Positions 7,784-14,265 of a stretch of DNA of 34,502 nt are shown here, piece after piece. Below the pieces are notes generated by a model that saw only the letters and a program-made list of their open reading frames with translations, made no database searches and was not told the DNA's origin. A program made the translations under genes and the position numbers. Location of the stretch: positions 1 to 34,502 of the IMG/VR virus record IMGVR_UViG_3300005511_000866; one strand, given 5' to 3'. This DNA comes from a virus. How positions within the stretch are numbered: position 1 is the first letter of the stretch; every line of letters starts with the position of its first letter.

Positions 7784-8146
7784 TCAGCCCACCAGCGGCC
7801 AGGCGAGGGCGAGGGTGGCGCCGGCGAGGACGCCGGTGGCCGCGCCCCACAACCAGGTGCGCAAGCGATCGCCCACGCGGCCCTCCGTGAAGCCCTCGCG
7901 GAAGCCTGACTGCCACGCGTGCTCGACCTGCGTTTCGAGACGGGTCTGAGCGGCGCCGGCGGCGATCTGTCGCGGCTTGAGGCTCGCGCGGATGCCTTCC
8001 TTGTTCGCCGTGACGTGCTGCTTCACGTGCTCGACCTGGTCGGGCGTCAAGTCGATCGGCGGCCCGATCGTGATGGTGAGCGCCGGCGGCCGCGCCGCCT
8101 TCGTGGGCTCGACCATGATGGTGTCGGCGAACTGGTTCATGGGCAC
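7784..8146 (-). CDS. Small protein with C-terminal membrane anchor, 120 aa
   Basis: The first 90 residues are soluble in character (TITIGPPIDLTPDQVEHVKQ). The end contains a single hydrophobic segment, LWGAATGVLAGATLALAWPL (about 99-118), predicted to be a C-tail membrane anchor. No function is recognised. It overlaps the upstream 71-residue gene by ten bases. It is one of three membrane-associated small proteins at the promoter-proximal end of the left operon. Confidence 0.72.
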   Translation of the reverse strand: MPMNQFADTIMVEPTKAARPPALTITIGPPIDLTPDQVEHVKQHVTANKEGIRASLKPRQIAAGAAQTRLETQVEHAWQSGFREGFTEGRVGDRLRTWLWGAATGVLAGATLALAWPLVG

Positions 8147-8352
8147 CTCCGGGGGCGTGCGGGCGTCTGCGCCCGCGGGGTTGAATCGGGGCAGGCCGGG
8201 CGGGCGCTCGCCATCTGGAGCGCGTCACCGAAGAGGTCGAGCGCGACGACGATCGCGTCGCACGAGCTGGCGGCGAGGACGTCCAGCGTCCCGCGCGCGC
8301 CGTTGCGCAGCTTGTAGGCCGCGAGGAAGTGGCGGGCCACGGGCGCGCTCAC
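8137..8352 (-). CDS. Conserved small phage protein, 71 aa
   Basis: The core (ARHFLAAYKLRNGARGTLDV and SCDAIVVALDLFGDAL) resembles a small unassigned protein seen in betaproteobacterial phages. The GTG start overlaps the upstream stop as GTGA. The last 20 residues are Pro/Arg-rich and may be disordered. Function is unknown. Confidence 0.72.
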   Translation of the reverse strand: MSAPVARHFLAAYKLRNGARGTLDVLAASSCDAIVVALDLFGDALQMASARPACPDSTPRAQTPARPRRCP

Positions 8353-8573
8353 AGGCACGTCCTCCGCTCGGGGCACGTGGGCGCCTTGATCGGCGGCGGG
8401 CCGTCCTGGTCCGGCGCTGCCTCGTCGTTGCCGCCACATGCGCCCAGCAGCAGCGCGCAGCCGAGCGCCGCGGCGCCGTACTTCTGGCGGCGCCACACAT
8501 GATGGATGTTGTTCAGCGCGCGCTGCGTGTCCGCGTCGGGCTGCGGCAGGAAAGGCCAATGGGCGTGCTTCAT
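8349..8573 (-). CDS. Small putative lipoprotein or membrane protein, 74 aa
   Basis: A hydrophobic stretch GAAALGCALLLGACGG at about residues 33-48 ends in a lipobox-like LGAC. The preceding n-region is unusually long for a lipoprotein signal (about 30 residues, including NNIHHVWRRQKY), so a simple membrane anchor is an alternative. The tail is Asp/Pro-rich with two cysteines. The ATG overlaps the upstream stop (ATGA). No function is recognised. Confidence 0.65.
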   Translation of the reverse strand: MKHAHWPFLPQPDADTQRALNNIHHVWRRQKYGAAALGCALLLGACGGNDEAAPDQDGPPPIKAPTCPERRTCL

Positions 8574-8701
8574 GCTGCACCTACGAAGGCGAGCACGACC
8601 GCAGCGCACGCGGTCACGAGCGACAGCGAGGCGACGATGCGGCGGCCCACGGTGGCCGTCACCGAGTCGTGGAGGAACCAGCAGATGGGCTCGAAGCTCA
8701 T
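8570..8701 (-). CDS. 43-residue single-span membrane protein
   Basis: This very short protein begins MSFEPICWFLHDSVTATVGR and continues with a hydrophobic helix (IVASLSLVTACAAVVLAFVG). It overlaps both neighbours by four bases in ATGA form, which supports it despite its size. The role is unknown; small membrane proteins in early phage operons are sometimes exclusion or toxin-like factors, but nothing specific is visible. Confidence 0.6.
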   Translation of the reverse strand: MSFEPICWFLHDSVTATVGRRIVASLSLVTACAAVVLAFVGAA

Positions 8702-9036
8702 CGCGGGACCGCCACGAGGTTGCCGAAGTCGTCGATGACGGCGTGGAAGTGGCTCATGCGGCCGCACGTGTCGCTCACCACCGTCCAGGTGTCGGAGGGC
8801 AGGTACAAGTCTTGTCCATGCGACCGGAACCAATTGAACGGGCCGAGTTCCCCGAAGCAACTGCTGCGGCCCGTCCCATAGATCGGGCAGAACTCGGAGT
8901 CGAAGCGATTGCCTGCGATGCGCGTGCCGACGATGGGCGGCTCTGTGCTGATGCGCTCGAACGACCGGGGCGGCCCGGCTACACGGCGTTTCGTGCGGGA
9001 GGCGGGGCTGCTGCTGGTGGCGGTGGACGTGTGCAT
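8698..9036 (-). CDS. First gene of left operon, hypothetical, 112 aa
   Basis: This is the promoter-proximal gene of the leftward transcript, the place of N in lambda, but I see no arginine-rich N-like motif. The Ser/Thr/Ala-rich N terminus is followed by an ordered part containing IAGNRFDSEFCPIYGTGRSS and WTVVSDTCGRMSHFHAVIDD with three cysteines. CGGAG is placed correctly before the ATG. Function is unknown. Confidence 0.68.
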   Translation of the reverse strand: MHTSTATSSSPASRTKRRVAGPPRSFERISTEPPIVGTRIAGNRFDSEFCPIYGTGRSSCFGELGPFNWFRSHGQDLYLPSDTWTVVSDTCGRMSHFHAVIDDFGNLVAVPR

Positions 9037-9069
9037 GTGCGCTCCGGGACCGATGGGTCAACGGTGCGC

Positions 9070-9098
9070 AGTATCAGTAAAACGATATTTGTTGTCAA
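9070..9098 (-). promoter_or_regulatory. Leftward early promoter (pL-like)
   Basis: Read on the minus strand, a perfect -35 box TTGACA (9098-9093) is followed by a 17-base spacer and GATACT (9075-9070, four of six consensus bases). The expected start is near 9062, about 25 bases before the first gene of the left operon. Two copies of CGATATTTGT (9083-9092 and 9107-9116) lie across and just upstream of it. Confidence 0.75.
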
Positions 9099-9116
9099 CG
9101 GTCCATCGATATTTGT
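9079..9116. promoter_or_regulatory. Operator-like repeats at the left promoter
   Basis: CGATATTTGT occurs twice, exactly 24 bases apart (9083-9092 and 9107-9116). The second is part of TCCATCGATATTTG, whose TCCATCGAT half recurs near the right promoter. The overlap with the spacer and -35 region suggests binding sites for the repressor or the Cro-like protein. Confidence 0.5.
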
Positions 9117-9173
9117 GGGCGAGCCGTTACGTGCGGCGAGCGCTCCGCAACAAATTTCACAGTCAGGAGCCAT

Positions 9174-9524
9174 TCAGGGCGGCGGCGACTTCACGCAACG
9201 CTCGAAGGCGGCCTTGTGGGCGTCCAGAGGGATCAGGAAGAGGTTCGGGCTCTCGTACAGGACCACGCGGCCGGAGTCGAAGATGTCGGCCGAGAGCGTG
9301 ATCTGCACCGCGTTGTCGGCCAAGTCGATGCGCGTGCGGTCCGAGCGACGCGAGTACTTGAACGTTTTGAAGTCGTCTGCGATGCAGTCAGCGACGAGGC
9401 CAACCTTCACAGCTTCCACGCGGCCTTCAGAGACTACTTTGAAGTCCCCCTGCGGGTGCCTGATCTGAGCAGCTTGGCAGCCCGCCAAGCCCACCAGTGT
9501 CGCCACTGCGACGGATCTGAGCAT
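9174..9524 (-). CDS. Lysogenically placed lipoprotein, 116 aa
   Basis: The N terminus MLRSVAVATLVGLAGCQAAQ is a textbook lipoprotein signal with lipobox LAGC and acceptor Cys16. The mature part is beta-rich (DNAVQITLSADIFDSGRVVL) with a conserved-looking SRRSDRTRIDLAD segment. The gene starts two bases after the repressor stop, with GGGAGG before the ATG, so it should be co-transcribed with the repressor in a lysogen. This is the place of rexA/rexB in lambda. A surface or periplasmic role in the lysogen, such as superinfection exclusion or lysogenic conversion, is inferred from position and export signal only. Confidence 0.8.
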   Translation of the reverse strand: MLRSVAVATLVGLAGCQAAQIRHPQGDFKVVSEGRVEAVKVGLVADCIADDFKTFKYSRRSDRTRIDLADNAVQITLSADIFDSGRVVLYESPNLFLIPLDAHKAAFERCVKSPPP

Positions 9525-9525
9525 G

Positions 9526-9978
9526 TCATTCCTCCCTGTGTGAGTCTCCGTTCCGCAGCTTCGATTGCAGGCCCGCACGTTGCAACACCAGCTCGGCGTG
9601 CCGGCGCATTTTCTCGGCTCGATCTGTGACTTCCTTGGCGAACGCCGCGCGGTCTTCAGGCAGCAAGTCGCGGTAGGCCAGCACCAGGTCGACCTCCGCT
9701 GGATCCGTGAGCACGAGTGGGCGTCCAGCAGGAGCCGGCTCGGCCGCCACGGTGCGGCTGCCCGGTGCCTCTCCGTCGCCCGTGGCCAACCAGGTCGGAT
9801 CGACGTTGTAGAGGGCAGCGTACTCGGCAGTGCGCTGGCTTCCAGCCGCAGCCTTCTCGAGGTGGGCAACTGTGCTCTGCGCAACCTTCAATGCCTCGGC
9901 CACCTGGGGCTGCGAAAGCTTGGCAGCTTTGCGCGCCTGGAGCATGCGTTGACCGAAAGGAGTGCGACTTCTATCCAT
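9526..9978 (-). CDS. XRE-family phage repressor (CI-like), 150 aa
   Basis: The first 60 residues form a helix-turn-helix domain (MLQARKAAKLSQPQVAEALK, then VAQSTVAHLEK). The rest is a short helical region (DLVLAYRDLLPEDRAAFAKE). There is no LexA/CI-type Ser-Lys peptidase domain, so induction probably does not use RecA-stimulated self-cleavage; an antirepressor or another signal may act instead. I place the start at the ATG at 9978; the frame is open upstream but that region contains promoters and operators. No strong ribosome-binding site precedes this ATG. It is divergent from the Cro-like gene. Confidence 0.88.
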   Translation of the reverse strand: MDRSRTPFGQRMLQARKAAKLSQPQVAEALKVAQSTVAHLEKAAAGSQRTAEYAALYNVDPTWLATGDGEAPGSRTVAAEPAPAGRPLVLTDPAEVDLVLAYRDLLPEDRAAFAKEVTDRAEKMRRHAELVLQRAGLQSKLRNGDSHREE

Positions 9979-9987
9979 CCCAATCAG

Positions 9988-10036
9988 TGTGCCGATATTG
10001 TCAATCGATGGACTGATGGCTAAGATATCGATGGAT
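9988..10036. promoter_or_regulatory. Operator-like motifs in the divergent control region
   Basis: The stretch contains ATCGATGGA twice (10004-10012 and 10027-10035), matching the TCCATCGAT copy at 9102-9110 on the other strand, and CGATATTG (9993-10000) similar to the CGATATTT copies at the left promoter. The common core AATATCG/GATATCGATGG lies over both ends of the rightward promoter. These are the likely shared sites of repressor and Cro-like protein. Confidence 0.5.
9998..10026 (+). promoter_or_regulatory. Rightward early promoter (pR-like)
   Basis: TTGTCA (9998-10003, five of six -35 bases), a 17-base spacer and TAAGAT (10021-10026, four of six -10 bases) precede the Cro-like gene. The predicted transcript would begin near 10033. 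Confidence 0.68.
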
Positions 10037-10056
10037 CGATGTCTGGAGGACCGACC

Positions 10057-10254
10057 TTGGACTGGAAGAAGCTGCTCGCGGAACTGCGAGAGAAGGGCTG
10101 GACGCAGAAGCGTGTCGCCGATCACCTGGGCGTGTCCCAGGCGTTCGTGAGCGACCTCTCGCGCGGCAAGACGACGAATATCTCGTACGCCCTTGGGCTT
10201 GGAATCCTGCACCTGCATGAGCGCGAGGTCCTCGAAGCGGCCAAAGCTGCTTGA
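10057..10254 (+). CDS. Cro-like helix-turn-helix regulator, TTG start
   Basis: This 65-residue protein has a compact helix-turn-helix (QKRVADHLGVSQAFVSDLSR). It is the first gene of the rightward transcript and faces the repressor, the position of cro. An in-frame ATG at 10039 lies only about six bases after the predicted transcript start. I prefer the TTG at 10057, preceded by GGAGGA at 10045-10050 with a six-base gap; the protein then begins DWKKLLAELREKGWTQKR. It would repress early transcription and favour lytic growth. Confidence 0.8.
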   Translation: MDWKKLLAELREKGWTQKRVADHLGVSQAFVSDLSRGKTTNISYALGLGILHLHEREVLEAAKAA

Positions 10255-10350
10255 GGACGCCCACCTGGTCTGAACTTCATTCAACTGCATGGCCGCGATC
10301 ATCGGGATCGGCCCTGCGAACTTCCATCACAACGCGAGCAAGGGGCTGTC

Positions 10351-10818
10351 ATGAGCATGAGCGTGCGTGACGCGCTGTACCACACGGTGCACGACTTCGA
10401 CGGCGGGGCCGAGGCGCTGGCCCAGCGACTGGGGAAGCGAGGCACGTCGCTGTGCCACGAGGTGCGGCCGCCGGCCGGCAGCGCGGCGAAGGCTGGCGTC
10501 GAGGACGCGATTCGCATCATGGAGATCACCGGAGACTTCCGCGCGCTCCACGCGATGAACGCACGGCTGGGCCACATCGCGATGCCGCTGCCGAACCTCG
10601 ACGGCGCGCCCGAGTCGACCATCAGCCACCTCGCCGCGATGTCGAAGGAGTTCAACGACGTGGTGCAGGCCGCAGCGCTGAGCGCCGCCGACGGCGTCAT
10701 CAGCGACAACGAGCTCAAGCAGGTGCAGCGCCAGATCGGCGAGCTGGTCGCGGCCTCGCAGGCGCTGCTGTCCGACTTCGTGAACCAGAACGCGAAGGGG
10801 AAGCGGGATGCGGCGTAA
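10351..10818 (+). CDS. CII-like (CP76 family) phage regulator
   Basis: This 155-residue protein resembles phage regulatory CII proteins of the CP76 type: an N-terminal helical domain (VRDALYHTVHDFDGGAEALA, QRLGKRGTSLCHEVRPP) containing a probable DNA-binding region, and a C-terminal helical tail (SDNELKQVQRQIGELVAASQ) likely to oligomerise. It is second in the right operon, as CII is in lambda, and could activate integration or repressor genes. AGGGG lies five bases before the ATG. The 96 bases between it and the Cro-like gene show no obvious extra feature. Confidence 0.82.
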   Translation: MSMSVRDALYHTVHDFDGGAEALAQRLGKRGTSLCHEVRPPAGSAAKAGVEDAIRIMEITGDFRALHAMNARLGHIAMPLPNLDGAPESTISHLAAMSKEFNDVVQAAALSAADGVISDNELKQVQRQIGELVAASQALLSDFVNQNAKGKRDAA

Positions 10819-10915
10819 GGCACGCGCGAGCGCGTGTTCATTCGCCGGGCGACTTCGCCTCGGGCGTCGTCGTGCTGACCGCGTCGACGCCACAACGGAC
10901 GCGGGCCGACGCATC

Positions 10916-11176
10916 ATGGTTGCCCAATCGTTCTTGACACCCGCAGAGGTGCGCGCAGCGATCGCCGATGGAAAGCTTGGGCTGGATCCGCTGTTCGCGG
11001 ACCTCTACGCGTGGCAGGTCAAAGGTTCAACGCCTTCGTCAGCGCGGCAATCTCAACATCGATTCCCTGCAGGAACGCTTCTGGCTGCTTACTTGCGACG
11101 AGCAGCTCGCGCTGCTGCGCGGCATTCTCGAGCCCTTGTGCAGCGGCTTGCGGGTTCTGGCGGGCAAGCGCGATGA
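10916..11176 (+). CDS. Doubtful ORF, possibly the remnant of a small gene
   Basis: The first 35 residues (LTPAEVRAAIADGKLGLDPL, then FADLYAWQVKG) look like real protein. After about 11018 the frame runs antisense to the convincing minus-strand gene and becomes Arg/Ala-rich and unnatural. A start at 10808, overlapping the CII-like stop and preceded by AGGGG, is also possible but gives a very arginine-rich leader. This may be a gene truncated by insertion of the minus-strand cassette, or only partly functional. Confidence 0.33.
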   Translation: MVAQSFLTPAEVRAAIADGKLGLDPLFADLYAWQVKGSTPSSARQSQHRFPAGTLLAAYLRRAARAAARHSRALVQRLAGSGGQAR

Positions 11177-11234
11177 CAACTTCTCTCAACGCCCACAGGG
11201 CGCCGCGGTGGTTGTGGAATAGTGTCTCGTTCAT
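11019..11234 (-). CDS. Counter-oriented small helical protein (moron-like), 71 aa
   Basis: This is the only minus-strand gene I accept inside the rightward early operon. A strong GGAGG is about seven bases before the ATG (on the minus strand GGGAGGGACACCCATG). The product is helical and amphipathic (LREVVIALARQNPQAAAQGL, RELLVASKQPEAFLQGIDVE). No family is recognised. Its opposite orientation, with no operon partner, suggests an independently expressed accessory gene. A GGTTGGG/CCCAACC palindrome lies about 51 bases upstream of the start. Confidence 0.65.
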   Translation of the reverse strand: MNETLFHNHRGALWALREVVIALARQNPQAAAQGLENAAQQRELLVASKQPEAFLQGIDVEIAALTKALNL

Positions 11235-11284
11235 GGGTGTCCCTCCCGTCGTGGGTGGAGTTGTGGTGACGAAAGTCTGCCACG

Positions 11285-11301
11285 GGTTGGGACACCCAAC
11301 C
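11285..11301. repeat. Perfect 7-bp inverted repeat upstream of the minus-strand gene
   Basis: GGTTGGG-ACA-CCCAACC is a perfect dyad with a three-base centre, between the minus-strand gene and the winged-helix gene. No T-run follows on either strand, so it is more likely a protein-binding site than a terminator. Confidence 0.55.
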
Positions 11302-11321
11302 TTCACACGGAGGCCCGGCTG

Positions 11322-11603
11322 ATGCGACCCCGCGGCGAGATCCGCGAGGCGCTCAGCGCCGCGTCCGAGCGCATGGCCACGCCGTTCACCTGGCGCGACC
11401 TCGCGTCGAGAGCCTGCGTAGGCTTCGGCGAGGCGCGGCAGGCCGTGCGCGACATGCAGCGCGCTGGCGAGCTGGTGCGGCACAACGAGTACGCCCGCGT
11501 GGAGGGCATCAACAGGCCGATGGCCCTGTACCTCCGCCCAACTAGCGCTGACACGTCAGCGCCAGGCGCAGCACTCGCGGCCTGCTGGGCCAACTTCGTG
11601 TAG
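11322..11603 (+). CDS. Small winged-helix-like phage protein, 93 aa
   Basis: The protein has the spacing of a winged helix: FTWRDLASRACVGFGEARQA, then VRDMQRAGELVRHNEYARVE, with a beta wing (MALYLRP) at about 66-72. GGAGG precedes the ATG by about eight bases. It lies just before the primase gene; similar small DNA-binding proteins often occupy this position in phage replication modules, where they may assist initiation or regulate. This role is inferred. Confidence 0.72.
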   Translation: MRPRGEIREALSAASERMATPFTWRDLASRACVGFGEARQAVRDMQRAGELVRHNEYARVEGINRPMALYLRPTSADTSAPGAALAACWANFV

Positions 11604-11679
11604 CTGCCCCCTCCGCAGCATGTCCCCCTCCCGACCCAGCCGCGCCACGCAGAGCGCGGTACACAACAGCCTCTGACCG

Positions 11680-14265
11680 ATGGCCAACTCTCTCGACGAC
11701 GTGGTGCGGCAGATGGCCGCGGTGGGCATCGGGCTGCCGGCGCGCGCCGACCTGACGCAGGCGTTCAAGGGCTTCTATCGCTGGCGACCGCCCGACGAGA
11801 AGAAGGTGAAGAAGAGCGCCTGGGCACGGCTCTTCGAGTTCACCGGAAAGACCGGGCGCGTCTTTATCACCGGCTCGTTCGGATGGCGCGGCGACACCTA
11901 CACCGTCGAGGCGTCCGCGAGCGACTGGTCGCCGGCGGAGCGCGCCGAATGGCAGGCCCAGCGCAAGGCGGCTGAAAAAGCAGCTGAAGAGGCGCGCCAG
12001 TCCGACGCCGTTGCGGCGGCCGAGAAAGCGCAGCGGCTGTGGGCCAAGGGCCGGGAGGAGGGCGCGCATCCGTACCTCGATCGCAAGCGCGTGCGCGCGT
12101 TCGGCGTGCGCTTCCTCCGCGACATGCTGCTCGTGCCCGTGCGCGACATGGCCGGCACGCTGCAGGGCCTGCAGTACATCAGCGGCGACGGCGAGAAGAA
12201 GTTCGGCAGCGGCATGCTCAAGGCCGGCCGCTTCCACCTCATCGGCGAGGTGTCGCCCGACAAGCCGCTCGCCTTCGCCGAAGGCTACGCGAGTGGGGCC
12301 AGCGCCCACATGGCCACGGGCTGGCCCGTCGTCGTCTGCTTCGACGCGGGGAACCTCGACGGCGTGATGGCGCAGTGGCGCGAGCTGTACCCGGAGCTGC
12401 AGTTCGCGATCCTCGCGGACGACGATCGCCACCTGGTGGAGCGGCTGAGCGGGCGCCTGGCGAAGGCCGGTGTGCACGTCGATCGCGCCGTGTTCGCGCG
12501 CGAGGCGGGCGGCCTGCGGGCTATGGAGTGGGAACTGCCGGACGGCACCGTGGTGTCGCTGAAGGCCGGCATGGCGAACGACGCCGCGGGCGTGAGCCGC
12601 ATCGAGGGTTCGATCACCGTGGGCGACCAGGTGCAGCTGCTGAAGCTGGAGAACGCTGGCCGGGCGAAGGCCGTGGCCGCGGCGAAGCGCCACCGCGCGC
12701 TCGTGCTCCTGCCTCCGTTCGAGGGCACGGACACACCCGACACCGACTGGAACGACTTCCACGTCGGTCGCGGCCTGGAGGCCTGTGCAGAGGCCTTGCT
12801 GCGCCTGTTCGAGGACGGCGGCCTAAAGAAATCGCGCGCGAACGGAGGCCCGCAGGGCGGCAGGGGCCGGCGCGGGGCCGCGTCGGACGATGGCGAGCCA
12901 CCGCCGCAGAGCGACGACTTCCTGGCGCGCTTCACGCTGATATACGGCACCACCACGGTGTGGGACGCGGTCGAGCGGCAGGTCTACCGCATCGAGAGCC
13001 TGAAGCTGGCGTTCGGCCGTCTCGTGGACTGGTGGCTGGACCACCCGAACCGCCGCATGGTGCCCCAGCACCGCCTGGTGTTCGATCCGACGGGCCGGTC
13101 GCAGGCACCCGACTATGTGAACCTCTTCGCCGGCCTGGCCGTGAAGCCGGACCCGTCGGCCAGCTGCGCACGCATCGTCGAGCACCTCTTCAATATCTGC
13201 CAGGAGAACGACGAGCTTTTCCACTGGGTGGCCTGCTGGCTGGCCCTGCCACTGCAGAAGCTCGGCACGAAGATGCACACGGCCCTCGTGCTGCACGGCC
13301 GGGAGGAGGGGACCGGCAAGTCACTGCTGGCCGGGATCATGCGGCGGATCTACGGCGTGCACTCACGGAGCATCGGGCAGCGGCAGCTCGAGACCGAGTT
13401 CAACGGCTGGCTCAGCGGCCAGATGTACGTGGTGGCCGAGGAGGTGGTCAGCCGCCAGGACCGGGCCCACCTGCAGGGCATCCTGCAGGACATGATCGTC
13501 AACGAGACGGTGCAGATCAACGAGAAGAACATGCCTCTGCGCACCGAGGCGAACTTCGCGAACTTCCAGTTCCACTCGAACCAGCAGGTGCCCGTGCTGC
13601 TGAACAAGTCGGACCGGCGGCACACCGTGATCCGGGTCGAGGCCCGGCGGCCGCCCGAGTACTTCGACGCGATCCTCGAGGAGATGGACAACGGCGGCGT
13701 GGCCGCGTTCCTCGACTGGCTGCTGCGGTACGACATCGGCGACTTCAACAACCGCACGCGGCCCTTCCAGAACAAGGACCGCATGCACCTGATCACGCTC
13801 GGGATGAGCCCCGATCAGCGCTTCTTCCAGTTCTGGGAGTCCGGCGTGGCCGGGGTGCCCTTCGTGACGTGTCCTGCCAGCGACCTCTACACCGCCTTCA
13901 AGGCGTGGTGCCGCATCAACGGCGAGCGCTTTGTGGCGAACTCGACCGCCTTCGGCCGGACCATGAGCGAGGAGCTGGAGCGCCTGGGGGCACCGGAGAA
14001 GCGCAAGACCCGGTACTGGGCCTACAGCGACAAGACCGTCGCCGACGGTGACTGGAGCAACAGCGAGCCGACGCAGCTGCAGGGGATCGTCTACTTCGTG
14101 CCGGCCGACCGGGAGCGTCGGTCCGTCACGGCGGGCGATGACACCGCGCCTGCCCCGCAGGGAGAAAGCGTCGACGTGACGCAACCCGAGGTGCGGGACG
14201 CGCGGATCAAGCTGTTCCAGGCCGCCCTGCACACGCTGCTCGGCAACGCACGGAGGGCCATGTGA
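11680..14265 (+). CDS. Primase-helicase fusion (TOPRIM plus DUF5906-like P-loop ATPase)
   Basis: The 861-residue protein combines primase and helicase functions for phage replication. The TOPRIM core spans about 195-275: the Glu201 motif (LAFAEGYASGASAH), VVVCFDAGNLDG, and the acidic ILADDD at 244-249. A Gly/Arg-rich linker (388-402) follows. The C-terminal half is a P-loop ATPase with Walker A GREEGTGKS (540-548), Walker B-like MYVVAEE (582-588) and an asparagine/arginine sensor region (FHSNQQVPVLLNKSDRR), resembling superfamily 3-like DUF5906 helicases. No zinc-binding domain is clear at the N terminus. The start has no strong ribosome-binding site. A G-rich repeat block lies directly behind the gene. 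Confidence 0.9.
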   Translation: MANSLDDVVRQMAAVGIGLPARADLTQAFKGFYRWRPPDEKKVKKSAWARLFEFTGKTGRVFITGSFGWRGDTYTVEASASDWSPAERAEWQAQRKAAEKAAEEARQSDAVAAAEKAQRLWAKGREEGAHPYLDRKRVRAFGVRFLRDMLLVPVRDMAGTLQGLQYISGDGEKKFGSGMLKAGRFHLIGEVSPDKPLAFAEGYASGASAHMATGWPVVVCFDAGNLDGVMAQWRELYPELQFAILADDDRHLVERLSGRLAKAGVHVDRAVFAREAGGLRAMEWELPDGTVVSLKAGMANDAAGVSRIEGSITVGDQVQLLKLENAGRAKAVAAAKRHRALVLLPPFEGTDTPDTDWNDFHVGRGLEACAEALLRLFEDGGLKKSRANGGPQGGRGRRGAASDDGEPPPQSDDFLARFTLIYGTTTVWDAVERQVYRIESLKLAFGRLVDWWLDHPNRRMVPQHRLVFDPTGRSQAPDYVNLFAGLAVKPDPSASCARIVEHLFNICQENDELFHWVACWLALPLQKLGTKMHTALVLHGREEGTGKSLLAGIMRRIYGVHSRSIGQRQLETEFNGWLSGQMYVVAEEVVSRQDRAHLQGILQDMIVNETVQINEKNMPLRTEANFANFQFHSNQQVPVLLNKSDRRHTVIRVEARRPPEYFDAILEEMDNGGVAAFLDWLLRYDIGDFNNRTRPFQNKDRMHLITLGMSPDQRFFQFWESGVAGVPFVTCPASDLYTAFKAWCRINGERFVANSTAFGRTMSEELERLGAPEKRKTRYWAYSDKTVADGDWSNSEPTQLQGIVYFVPADRERRSVTAGDDTAPAPQGESVDVTQPEVRDARIKLFQAALHTLLGNARRAM

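Noticed and set aside
9976-10004. TTGACA at 10004-9999 as an ordinary repressor promoter
   Set aside because: At 16-18 bases the -10 position falls on TGGGAT over the start codon; too weak to list as a promoter.
9979-10302. Upstream extension of the repressor frame to 10302
   Set aside because: It would cross both promoters, operators and the whole Cro-like gene.
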